The translations under genes and the position numbers were made by a program. From NCBI RefSeq assembly GCF_021018805.1, contig NC_086250.1, positions 63,284,822-63,348,821 on the forward strand: a stretch of 64,000 bases of DNA. Reading direction: 5' to 3'. The notes below the pieces were generated by a model that saw only the letters and a list, made by a program, of their open reading frames with translations, was not told the DNA's origin and ran no database searches. This DNA is from Prinia subflava (taxonomy: Eukaryota > Chordata > Aves > Passeriformes > Cisticolidae). Position 1 is the stretch's first letter. The number at the start of each line of letters is the position of its first letter. Below, piece by piece: positions 8,681-21,700 of the stretch.

Positions 8681-11600
8681 ATGTTGAATATGGTCAGGTG
8701 AAGCTCTGACTCGGTTGTGCCTAACACCAAGAATCAGAATTTTTGCATATCTGATGCCAACTCTATTCATCTTGTTTAAATCGCTACATTGGCTCTGAGT
8801 GCCAAAACCAAATGAAGATTTTCTCTTTTGTAAGCTGCAAAAATGAAAGGGAAGAAGTTCCCAGGGTTTCAGCATCCAAGTGTTAGAGTGCAATAATGAG
8901 TATCCAGTGAAAGCCCCTTTCTGCTGGTCGATCTGAGCTGCACATGCTGTTAGCTCAGGGTGCCTTCAGGGTGATTGAGACTGATTCAATACTGAGGATT
9001 TGGATCCAGTTACCCCAGAGTGAAGATTACACCTGGTCCGTTGGAAACTCTCTTCAATCTTTGCAGTCTAATACTTTCAATTACAGTCAAAGGTGATGAA
9101 AATCACTTGCACTGCACTGCCAGAAATCCTTACTGCTTCAAGGTAGGTTTGCTTATAATTCTGTCCTCAAAATGTTACATTTCTGCTTTCAGATGAGTTC
9201 AAGAGGGAATATTGCATGACTAAATCATGTAAATAAATAGGCAGCACAGCTGAAGTCTAGCAGGAAGGGTTCCCAACAATGTATTTCTGTTGCTTGAACA
9301 CTGCAAGTTGGTGGTCTGCTGACTGTGTCTTTCCTAAAGAAACTACCTTGAAATTGGTGTGACAACACTTATCTGTTGGGAGAGGGGAAAATAAAGGTTT
9401 TATTGGGATTTTTTTCTAGGGTAAGTAAAAACCTCCCAATTTTTTAAAAATATTGTGAGACTTTCAGTGAAGATGGGATTCTAGTTAAACAACCACTACC
9501 TTGCATTGCTAATTATGACTGAGGTCTGTGAGGTGTTACAGTTTTAAAAAGGTGAGTATATTAAATCACAAACAGAGTTTTGAGAACTTATCATTAACTG
9601 CTTCCTGTGAAAATGTAGATGATCCAGCAGAGAGAGGAAGACAAGTAAGCAGCTCTTGATCTGGCTGAGCCAGTACCCAGACAGCTCCATTAACAGCTCA
9701 GGGACAGAGCTGCAAACTGCAAAGAAATCATCTGAATAACAGATATCTTTGTGTTCTCCCCTGGTTTGCTGCATACAGACCTGACAGTGTCTTTGGGCTG
9801 CAGTGTGTAACAGTAAGGGAGGTGAGGAGAAAATGATGAAGTGGCCTTCCAAGATGTCTTTGACTTGTATCTGGAGTTGAAAGTACAACAAATAATGTTC
9901 AAATCATCAACCTATTCACAATGAACAAGTTCAATGGCTTTCAATCGAAAAATCCAGGCATACAGAGACATCTTTGTTCTCCCATAAATGACTTTAGGCT
10001 TGATATTAAGTCTATTAATGTTATTCAGAACACTTGAATTGACTTCTGTGTGCTTTGGATGTAACACTTTATAAACAGAGTAATTCAGATGAGATGAATC
10101 CCTTTTCTCTTAGGAAAATAAATACAGAAGTCTCTTATGAATTTTTCACATATGTGACCAGGGACTTAAATATTCCTCATGATTTGATTTGCCTCAGGAA
10201 GTAGAAAGAAGTAGACACTGAACAGACAAAGCCATTACAGGGATCATTCCCCTGGTGCTTCAGCTCAGTCATCAACAGATTGGAAATGTGGTCAGAGTGA
10301 GCTTTAAAAAAACATGAACTACAATCATACTATGACTTTTTAAGATGTATCTGGATGTTATAGCAAAGATGGAAATTACATCAGACGCATGTCTGCCATT
10401 TAAAACTTAACATTTTAGAATGGCAAATTATCTATTACCAGTAGAAAGAGATTTTTATGTCCACGCTGACTGATATATTCTTGCTGGTTTTTTTTTTTCA
10501 TTCTGTCCAAAGCAAGTGTAATCAGGTGTTTTTCAGCAGAGTTTATGGCCGCTTTTCTTATTTGGCGTAGAATAAAACAAGTACAGTATGTTAATGAATT
10601 TGGACCTATACTTTAACAATGGAAAAGTAAATACTCCAAGCATATTTATGTAACATGCCTGATAATCAAAACTAAGAGGCATAAAGCAGCTTCTAAAATT
10701 AATCTTTTTCTTTTTGCAACTAAACCCTTGTTTTTTCTGACATAGATTTACAGCTGCCTGTGAGTGACAGGGAAAAGAAAACAAGCAAAGATCAAATGCT
10801 CTTTGGCATATTCTAGACAAGACATTCCCTAGAATTTACATGCTTAAACAATTTTGATATTTCAGGCTTTTGTAGATTCCTTGTTTCTACTCTCTCCAAT
10901 TAATATCTTATTTCAGAGCAGCAACAAACATATTGCTGAAGAAAAACAGCGCAACGACACCAATGAAGGAACAGAACATCCTTTTTCTTTCTTCTTTCTT
11001 CTTTTTTCTGATCTGCTTTAATTCTTCACAGTAGCCTTCCCTTCTGCTTTGGCTGCTCCACACACCTGTAGAACAAAATCTATTTTAAAAATTCTTCAAA
11101 CCAACAAAGTGCTTACTTTGCTGCTCATCAGTAAATGCCACTGAAGATGACTGGGAGAGCTGCAAGCCCCAAAGGTTGTCCTGTGGGTCTAACCATACCA
11201 CTCCTGTAGATCTAAACCCCTGATTCCTCAATGCTCTTGAGACAGCACAGGCTCTTGTGATAAGCCAAGCCTTCTCCATAATGTGGGGGATGTTACAGAA
11301 GAAGTAATTTCTGCCCTCATCCTCTGTCTTGTAAAACAGGAGGCGGGATTTAACCCTCTCTGGCTTTCTGGTCCTTTTATTGAAGAGTCTCCAAGGAACA
11401 GAGCTGCTGCACACAGACAACAGGCAGCCTTTGGCCCTGCTGTGTGGCCGTACTTAGACATGTCAGAGCTTTGGAAAGCTGGGGGAGGATAATATTGCCT
11501 AGAGCATGGTGGGATGCTCTGAAAGCACCCCAGGGCCGTGAGTCTGTGCTTCACCCACCCTTTGGGCTCTTGCAAGCTGGATTTAACATAATGGAGAGCC

Positions 11601-14600
11601 TTTCCTTCTTTTCCTCTGTCAGCAGTTCTCACAGATGGTTATCCACAGACAATAACATTATTGATAGGACTTGCTGTGAATTACAGAAGCCTAGCATTGC
11701 TGCTCTAGCTGAAGAGCAGCATGGACAGCAGTAGCACTTTTAATTGGCCTTGTAAGATCTGTTACAGGGTGCATGTAGAAAGTTTGGAATGGAAAGTTTG
11801 GAGTTTCCCACCTAAAAAGGCTAAAATGAAAAACTCCCTCCACAATGCTAATGCAGAAGTGGCAGAGAGTGAAGACTAGTAAGTTTCATATTTTTCTTTT
11901 GTTTAAATCAGTTTGATCCTAGAAATAATATTTAAATGTGGTAATTATGCTGACAGCTGGGTTCCTGGGGAGGCATGGACAACTGTGCACAATTATTAGT
12001 GGATATAGTAACAAGGGTTTAAAATTACAAATTTAAACTTTGTGCTCATTATTGTGGCTCTGTAAACACATGGAGAACTAAGTTGTTCAGCCATGTAATT
12101 TGGCCTGCTTACATTAAATTATTGCATGATTATTTGGTACAGCAAGATGAGAATTTTCTGAAAATCTGTTATTGCATCAGGTCTTGCAGTATGATATTTT
12201 CTATCTGCTGTCATTTAAAATAACACACAGTGGAAGAAAGGCAGTGGAAAGGGTATTGTCACAAATAAATGGTCAAAAATAATACAGTCTGTGGTAAATT
12301 TAATGGTTCTCATTTCTTGCCTGCCTTTTACCTTTTCTTGGCACATGATTTTTCCTGCTTTTGCAGTATCTTTCAGAGCTGGCTCTGGAGCAGCTCAAAT
12401 GTAGAGCACTGAAGTGTTTTTTACACGGTCGTTTCTAATATTGCCTTACTGCTCTGCATCAGGAGGAGCAGCATTAAACCTCTTCTTGGCCTTGTGAAAT
12501 GATGCTGTAAAGTATAGACTGCAGATAGCTAAAATTCACTGCTGGATCTCAATCTTCCTTTCACAGGAAAAATGCAGCCCGCTCCAAAGGCACAGAGGAA
12601 TTGACATGATAAAGCATACAGAGAGATTATAATTAAGTGAATTAGTCAGAAACAGAAGTACTGGATCTTTTTGTAAAATAATAATGAGTCAAGGAGTTGC
12701 CTGAGACAAAATAGGAACTGTCTTGTTCACACATGAGCATGCAGCCGGTGTAGCAGTGTAGCTGACATGAATCAGTGCTGTCAGCTGAGCTGTGGGATTA
12801 ACCATGTGTGTGCTCACAGGCAAGGGTAAATGCAAGGTCAACTTTCAAGGTGTTTCCAGTTCACAAGCTTTACTTTACAATGGCATCAGAGCAGCACAGA
12901 GCCATTGTGCCTGGCTCTGCAGGCAAGTGATGACACACTAAAGTCCCATTGTTGCAGGGTTTGTTCAGGTAGGAAGCGTTATGAGTTCCTTAAAATCCCA
13001 CCTAAATTACTCACTTTTATCTCAAAATTTATATATAAATTTTTTATATATAAAAAATTTGAACTGGAGGTGTGAACATCCACCTCTTTGTGTTAGGAAG
13101 GCATATTTGAAAATGTCTTCAATGCTTTTCTTCTTTCTAAATATTAATGTAAAAAAAAGTTTCAGTTACCTTTGAATTTATTTGGTGACCCCTCTCTCTC
13201 CCCCCTGTGGTTTTTATGATTCAGAGTGCAATTTTATCATGAGTGTTCTTGAAGCATTTTGAAAGCTTCCTTGTGAATTATTTTTGGCCTTCTGGTATTT
13301 TGTGAAGCATCATATTTTGCAACTGAAATATTTTTAGCATGATTTTTATCACATCTGATTTTCCCAAATCATAGGGAGCCTCTCTCGACACAAATGGAAA
13401 AATGATAAACACCTGAAGAGGAGACTGGAAATAAAAGGAATAAGGTACAAGTGATATTCTGTGTTGGTTCCTCCTCTCTCAACTTCATTTCTTTTGATCT
13501 CAGATTCAGTCTGTGCAGAAAACTTGGAGCCTTTTTATATGTTCTCCTTTTTTTGCAGGGAAGAGGGAGTGTGGACTGAAGAAGGGAGGGAACATCCTTT
13601 GGGACTTATCAGGCATTCATCTTCAGCAGCTGAAGGCAGAAATAAAAATCTCTTATGGCTTGGTTATTTCATAATTTAACATTATTATAAGTTTCTTCCA
13701 ACCTCCTCTAAAATATTAAATACTCTTGCTGTAGTCCTGGCAGTGTGATTCTGTGTATGACTATCTTTGGGTTTTCCCCTTCTTACAGCTGCTTTCAAAC
13801 GTGTTTAATGACAGTAATTTTCTGAAACTGACTCACTAAATTTGTCCAGGAGGAAAAAAACCCCACTCTAGATTCCCTGTTCTCCCAAAACACAGATCAG
13901 GGGTGAATCTGAGTCCTCTCTCCCTAACTAACCATGGGCTCTGACTTGTACACCAGGTTGCCATCGTGGGGTTTTGCCCTCTCTGCCTGTTGTGTTTCCT
14001 TCCTCAACACCTGGAAATAGCTGTGCTGCCTGGGCTGTGGGAGTGGGCTTTGCATGGCCTGACAGTCCTGGAGCATCCCCTGGGCTGGGTACCAGCTGCT
14101 GCCCATCCAATGGGCAACACTGGAAAAACTGGGGGAATTTGCACTTTAATTTTCCCAAAAGATGCATTAGGATTAAAATTCCACCCATGTAATTTCTTTC
14201 TCATGGTGTTTTTATTCTCACTGATGTAAATGAAAACAGGATCTGTCCAGACAACAATAATTATTTCCCAATGATGGCAATGGGCACAGTGTGAAAGTAC
14301 TCTTGCAATAAAGATTGTAATGCATGAGGAAGCCAGTGGTTTTGGTTGCTGAGGGAGTGCTTTAGTCCTTAGACCCCCCTTAAGGCTGGGACTATCTGTC
14401 ATGCTCTGTCACTGCAGACAGCTGGTGCACAGCAGGCAATGGCTGCTTTGCTGTAGGCTTTTGTGTTGCTTTAAGATTTTTATAATTAAATATGAAGCAG
14501 CAGTTAAGTATAATACAAACTCAACAGGATGTTTTCTCAGTAAATCAGTGCAGTTCCTTTGGCTTAATCCACAATAGTCAACCCTGTTGTACCGGGATGC

Positions 14601-17600
14601 TGGCTTGTCGTGCTGATCAACATTGCCTCACTGCCTTGTCCACACCAGTGTATGTGTAAACTTTTGATTCTTGCTTTGTGCTGAGGCTACAGAACTTAGT
14701 CAAGGTTATGGGGCATCTTGTTGTGTGTTTTCAAAGTAGTGCTCTTCATGGTGTTTTATGGTGTTATGATAACCCAAATAATAATAATAAAAGTTCCAGG
14801 GTAAATGATAAGTTGGAGAGGCATGATGTGATGATTGAAGTCTGGTGTTTGTCAGGCATCCATGAGTGGGGCTTGAGCTCAGCTGGGGAGCTGAGGGTTC
14901 CAGGGTCCTTTAGAAGGAGCTGTAGCCTGATTTGCTCCATACAGAAGTAAAGATTTAGCAATGTTTGCTTTATCTGAGCCAATCTGTTTGAGCAGGTTCG
15001 ACTGAAATTTGTGCTTAAAATACACACTGTTTTTTTCTCATTGGCTTCAGAAGTGGTTTCATTTTAGTGAATAGGCATAAATGTATATCCAAAAGCCATG
15101 TATTAAAAAAATGTTCTAATATTCGCTGTAGTGGGTGGCTCAATGGTTCCTGCCAATATAATCACAGAAATTAGTGTCACAAATAAAATTGTGTCACTGG
15201 AACTGAAATTTGCATAAGTAAGATGTTTGACTAATGTTTTCTAGAGAAAGTTCTTGTACAACCCTTTCAGGTTCTTCTACCATCTACACATATACTATAT
15301 TTTTACTAAATGTAGGACAAAATGTGTCCTAAGAATTTTCAGATTTAGTTTACTTGACTGGTTTTTATATAGCTTTTGGCAGGGATGGTTGTAGGAAAAG
15401 CATTTGGTGTGTTCTGCATTTCTTGGTTAGTTTTGCTGATTATATAACTTTTCATCTGAAAGTGTAAGACTGTTTTCTATCTTTATCCCAAGTCCATGTT
15501 TGATCTCCCATGCTAGGGTGCTATTCTTGCTGTGGCAAAGCACACAGAGGTTTAAGCAATACAGCAAATATGTCTCTCCAGGGCTCCTACTCTCTCCTTA
15601 GCGAGTCTTATCCCATATTGCATTAGTCAGCCACTGCCAGAAGTAGACACTGTTATATTCACTAAGTTATGCTCAAGAATTTGTGTCACTGGGACAATTT
15701 CACATCTGCTATTGTTGCATAAAAAAAGCCAAAACCCCAAAATTTGCAACTGTATTAAAATTTTAAGATAAAAAACAGGTCTTTAATGGAAGCTTCCAGG
15801 TGCCTCCATGGTTATGGGCATACCTGGCATCAGATTTCTACAATTCTTTTAAGTTTAACAAATTTTCATTTATCTAACAAATATCGTCCAATTAGAAGAG
15901 CTGTTAGGCAATTTCCCCCCAGGTTCTGCCCCATTGGAGTTGTTCCAGGGGGTTTCTTGTTATGTCTTCTAAGTCCTAGTGGAAAACAAAATGTCTTTGT
16001 CAGGCTTCTTCTTCTTAAGAATAAGCCTAAACAGAATTACAAATATGCATTAGAATGGCTAGCTCATAATTCTAAAATGTAAGAGAAAGTGCTGGAAAAA
16101 TACAAGGAGCTGTATAACTATGCAATGACACTCTACAAAGCTACAAAATATGACAATGTACAAAACACTAAAATCTTCAGGTATCCCTTTACGCATGGTG
16201 ACAGTAGGAATTAATTAAAAGGCAATGTTTGGTCTATTCCTCTGAGTGGGGTCACATAATTGCACAGGGCCTGTCTTCTGTGGTTTTAACTTTTTTCCCA
16301 AGACAAGCAAAGGATGGAGCCAAAGTCTGAGCTGGGGAAAAAAGGCGAAGATTGGAGAATTCTCATGAGTAGCAGTGTCCATTGCTGAGGTCAGTGTCCA
16401 GGCTTTCAGCTGGATCAGTGCTGTGCTCAGGACCAGCCACCTGCACCACAGCACCTGTGTCCTCCTGTGCCTGGAAAGGGCTCTGGAGGCAGAGGAGCAT
16501 CCCCTGCCACCAGAGCCGTGCTCCCACCATCTGCTTGGAGTGTGAGAGAGACAAACCTATTGCAGGCTTGTTCTGGCAATGTGTTAGAGTGACTGTCTGA
16601 CACTGAAATGTGTTGATTTCTGTCATAAATTCTGAGTGTGCTGTGTTTGTGCTGGAGTACCAGGTAAGATCAAAACAGTGGGAAGAACCCTGAGTGTGTC
16701 CAATCAGGAAATGGTGAAGCTGGATAAGTTTTGGACTTTTGAACTTGATTTTAATGGATCAAGGTGTCCTCTGTTCATCTTATTTTTTTCTCTATCTGCA
16801 GGTTTTTTTTGAAAATAAGCAGGGACATTGAAACTCTTACATGCTTTTAAGGTTTTTTGTGGACAAGGACTTTCAGCCACTGAACAAAGTGAGTCTGATA
16901 TCTCTCTGATGCTATCTTGTGCATCCATCTCATTAACAGGGCAACAAAAGTAAAATAGCTGCTACCTTGAACCTCTACTCCAAATTTTACTGGGGGCAGG
17001 ACACTTACCACCTTGTTTTCACTATTTCTTGTTTTGTAGCACCTCATTTTCTCTCTAGTAAACCTGAGGTACTTTGATGCTTTCATTTCTTATTGAAATG
17101 AGTGAAAGAATGTACATTTGAATCCCAGACTGATTTCAACTTGGAAGGAAATGTAACAAGAATACAAAAAGCAGAGGACTGCAGTGTAGGCAATCCACAT
17201 GAGGCATTTTTCGAAGAGTGAGGCATCTTTACTAAAGCCTGTTTATGTCATTCTGATTTTGTGAATACATTATGGAAAGGATAACATTGTCATGACACAG
17301 TGTCTGGTGGCCTTTAGATTACTTTTCTGGGCAATTACTTTATGGATGCTATTCAGGCTCCTACATTATGTAGTTTCCCATACTATTGTCAGTGTGATCC
17401 AGATTAATTTGTTCACTGAAAACATTGTGCTAACACTATGGAAATGTAAAAGATGCATCCTGCCTCAGCTCCTGATTGAGCAAGGTGGCTGGTGGATGTA
17501 GCCATGATTGGTTTTGACATGTTGAATATTTCAATTTTTATAAGGCTTTGATCAGCTACTTTGTGCAGACATTTTTTTTTTCTTGTATGACTTTTTGCCT

Positions 17601-18089
17601 TTAAACAAGAATCAATTTAGAGCATACATTTATTTTTCAGTATGGAAAAAGAACCAGACAGCCATGGCTATGCTTAGGTCAGATACACATTAGAAACAAA
17701 CTTACAGTAGCCTTTAGGAAAAAGAGATGTGGAAGAAATGTTTGAATCCTGTAAAAAGAAGCATAGATTTTAGATTAAAGCAGCCTTCCTGCAAGCTGTA
17801 GATGTGTTTTTTCCTTCAGAAGATGTTCCATAGTTGTAAAGGTGTATAATTTCAGAGGATGTCACAGTTGTCATGGTGATTGCATTAATATTGCATGGGC
17901 ATAAAGTGTGCAATAACATCGTGTCAGTTGCTCCTGCCCTCAGGCTGCCACAAGTTACTCATTTTTTCCTTCAAAATTGTGTTAATTTTCCCCTACGAAC
18001 ATTCCTTTTACAAATATCAACTCTTTAATTGTTCACTTTTAATTCACATGGATCCATTTTCACTCTGTGCACAGTCTGTGGCAGTGACA
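8681..18089. other. Unique AT-rich DNA, no supportable gene
   Basis: No open frame here shows a recognisable family, and I found no confident exon, RNA gene or transposon. It contains ordinary low-complexity spots, such as a CTTCTTT-type stretch near 10.98 kb and T runs, plus the AT palindrome at 13.04 kb. Ancient degraded repeats could be missed by eye. Confidence 0.55.
13037..13060. repeat. Perfect 24-bp AT palindrome
   Basis: AAATTTTTTATA followed directly by its reverse complement TATAAAAAATTT, with no spacer. A further TTTATATATAAA palindrome overlaps its left side. Confidence 0.9.
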
Positions 18090-18720
18090 GCAGCTCTGAG
18101 GAGAAAGACTTGGGGGTGTTGGTTGATTAGAAGATTGACATGACCCAGCAATGTGCACCTGCAGCCCAGAAAGCCAAACATGTCCTGGGCAGTGGGAGGA
18201 CGTGGGAAGTGGTTCTGCCCCTCTGCTCCACTCTGGTGAAACCAGCTGGAGTTCTGCTCTGGGACCTAAGGATGTGAACCTGTTGAACTGAGTCCAGAGG
18301 AGGCCGCTAAGTTGATCACTGGAGTACCTCTCCTGTGAAGACAGGGTGAAAGGACTGGGATTGTTCAACCTTGAGGAGACTCTGGGGAGAGTTTAGAGCA
18401 CCTTCCTGTACCTAAAGAGTCTATGGGAAAAAGGGAGAGGAACTTCTTACAAGGGCATGATGTAACAAGACAAGGAGAAATGGCTTCAAACTAAAAGAAG
18501 GTAGAATTAGATTAGATATGACAAAGAAATTCTTCCCTGTGAGGGTGGTGAGGCACTGTAACAATCCTGCCCAGGGAAGCTGTAGCTGACAAGCCCTGGA
18601 AGTGTTCAAGGCCAGGCTGGATGGGGCTCTGAGAAACCTGGAGTAGCGAAAGGTGTCCCTGCCTGTGACAGAGGAGATGTTGCTTAAGGTCCCTTCCAAC
18701 CCATCCATTCTATGATTCTA
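18090..18720 (+). mobile_element. CR1 LINE, 5'-truncated 3' fragment
   Basis: The sequence follows the well-known avian CR1 3' region: the end of ORF2 (a DLGVLVD-type segment, here broken by an in-frame TAG, then a QCA..AAQKA segment), the GTCCAGAGGAGG and TTCAAACTAAAAGA blocks, GGAAGTGTTCAAGGCCAGGC, and the terminal CCTTCCAACCC followed by ATTCTATGATTCTA. About 630 bp remain. ORF2 is dead: only its C-terminal end survives, with a stop. CR1 ends in octamer repeats rather than poly(A), as here. The left boundary is approximate. Confidence 0.93.
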
Positions 18721-21700
18721 CAGTTCACCATAAGGATGGGACTTCTATAAATGCACGTTCATGGTTTATTTGCATTGCTCAGCTAAGACTGGGAGGAAGA
18801 AAGAGTTGTGGATGTGGTAACTTAAAGTTAGGACATGATTATTCTCTCTTTTATCTACTACATTTTTGTCATTTCTCCTCATATTTCAGTAATTTTTCTG
18901 TCTCAGGTTTGAATTTGCTCCTTTTTAAGTCAATGAAATCTTGGCCAACGACAATCATGTAAACCTCCACATTATCTTTTAGGATAAAGCAATAATAAGA
19001 ACCAGAAAAACACAGAAATTCCCACTGATTCAAGCTGTGTTGCAATTGTGAATGTTTTGCTGGCTCTGCTCTTCAATGCAGGTTGAAGTCTGTGGGACAG
19101 GGAAGGTCACGGAAGTGCCTTACTCCTCCCTTACCTTCAGTGGACTTTACTAAAGCTCCTAAGGATGCCAGAGGTGTTATTACTCCTGCTTCCTGCATAT
19201 ACTGGGTCTCATTGAAAGTGGGAAATGCCCTGTTAACAGCTGATCCCAAAAGCATGTCCCCTGCTTGTGTACACCTGCACTGCCTGAGCAGGGTGAATCC
19301 CATTTTGTGTTTTGATAAAACCCATTTTGCTGCAGCATTGAGCTCCCTGCTCAACAAGCACTGTCTTGCTGTCTGAGTCAAAGACCTTCTGCACCTCTGC
19401 CTGTAGCTGTCTTTGATTTGGATGTTTAGTTTAGGACTTCAAAGCCCTAGGTAAAGCCTGTCTGCCCAAGCACGTTCGTTAAGTGGCTCAGGAAGATTCA
19501 TTTCTCTCCTGCTCCTGTACAGTGACTACTCTGGTACCTTCAGTGCCTTTAGCAGGGTCTACAGAGCAAATGGGAGAGGAAATCTCCTGCAATGCATTTA
19601 CACTTTATATATGAGCAGTGTATTCTCTGCTCTCCTTCACATAAATGGTGGGTTGATCAAATTTCCTGCCTGTGTGATGGCCAAGCTGATACCCTCAGTG
19701 TCTCAGAAGGGTTTGTTAGTTGTGCCTTTTCAATATTCATAAACATAAGGCTGTTTTATGCATGTAGTCTGTGTCCATATTGCACAAACTTGTTCTCACC
19801 TTTTCCTTACACTCTGGCTGCTTTCTGCACTGCTTCAACCCTGCTGGTAGGGAAATGAAGGTGCCTGGCCAGAGCCTTTCCAGCCAGCACCCCTAAACTT
19901 GTGTCCTCCTTCCTCTGCATGTGCTGGGCTTTGCTACCCTGCTGGCTCTGTTTGTCCTCAGCTCATGGAGAAGTTAGCAGCTGTCTGCTCCTGGTAGCTT
20001 TATAGTCCATTACATTCCTACTTTTTGGTACCAGCAGCCTTGCCTGGAGCTTGGTGTAGACAACTCTGTTGGATAGAGTCATAAATACTTCAGTTAGAGC
20101 TGCAGGTGTAATGCCTTAGATGATGAATAATGGGAGATTGCAATCAATTCACTTCTAAGAGCCTTATAACTAACACTCATAGGGGAAGGCATTTTTCTTC
20201 CAACTGTTTGGAGCATTAAATCCAAAGCTCAGCATTAGAGACCTAGGAGGGCCCATCAGCAAAGTGTCACATGCATTAAGCCCAGAGCAGAAAGCCTTTG
20301 CACAGCAAGCACCACAGTATTTAGGAAGATGCAGTAGCTGTGCTCCAGATCACTTACTCAGTATAAAAATTCAGCTCCTCAGCCTTCTTTTTCAGCACCT
20401 GAAATATTTCAGCTGACTTTATTTTCTGTTCTCTTTCTATTTAAAGTAAATCAGGTTTATTTTTTAAGCACTAGCTTATGAGTCACTGTTAATGGGAAAG
20501 TGGAGCAGGGCCAATAATGCATTTGATTGAGAAGATCTGCTCTGGTGGTGGTTTTTGTGAGGAAATGAAAACCACAAACTGCAATAAATTTACTTATTAA
20601 ATAAGCATTAAATTTTTTTGCTGTAAAATGGGATTCTTCATGAGTTTTTTCCCGAGTCAGCCAAGTCTTGTATTTCTAGAAATAAGAAAGTGACTCATTG
20701 CATTTAACAAAGAGTTTTTAATTGGTAATACTAAAACAAAATGGACACACAGTCTACCAACACAGGTCAATTTCACTGATTTAAGAGTCATCACCATAGA
20801 TATGGTGAACTTCCCTTACCCTTTGTAAGGGCTGTGGGGTTTACAGTTTTTCCGTAGAACCAGAAAAATTAAAAACCCTTAAGTTTTCTAGTGAGTTTCT
20901 GTCTGTACTAGAAATGGAAAACATCAGAAATCAGGCAAGATGTAAGTTTCCCAGAAAAGACACCATTCTGCTATGCAGAATTATGCCTTGCTGACATCTT
21001 TCATAGGAAATGACTTCATCAAAATAAAACAAGAAGAGGTATTGCTGTCACTCTGGCACAGACCAGTAGAGCTTTTTTAAAGCACATGCACAGTATATGG
21101 AGAACGTCATTGCAAATGCTGCTCCCAAGCACATTTCCTGGAGGGTATAAGGGCAACCAGAACCCTCTTCCTCATTACTAGTTCCTCTAGGTATTTATTG
21201 CTGCTGAAGGGTGGACACAAACTGCAGCATGGCCTGTAGCCTTATGGCTGTGAAAATCCAGCCTTGCCACCCTGTAACAGTCCTTTGGTGCACTGCATAG
21301 GCACAACTCACATAAATCTATTTTACAAATGTGATAGTGCTGCTGGTTTTAAAGTGTGGCTTCTTTCCATTCAGCATAGTTTTGGTACTGCTCTGTTCAT
21401 ATTTAATATAAAATAACCCCCCTTTTAAAGATACTGTCAGATATTTCTCACTCTTAAAGGCTGATAACCTTCCAGGTTAACTGAGTTTAGCTGTAATCTC
21501 AGTGGGTTTTATTCCTGATACCATCCCTGTGTGCCCTGCTGGTGTGTATTTACAATAACCATTTAATCAAGATCAAGCATATTAAGCACAGACAACTCCA
21601 TAGTTTGAAAGAGGAGGTGCTTTTCATACTGTTGTGGCAAGTCTCTCTATGTGTAATGGGCACCTGTCCTTTTTCTCTCACCATTGGTGTGTCCAGGGTC

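Noticed and set aside
18060..18708. Frames on the minus strand over 18.06-18.71 kb
   Set aside because: They lie antisense to the CR1 3' region and are repeat shadows.
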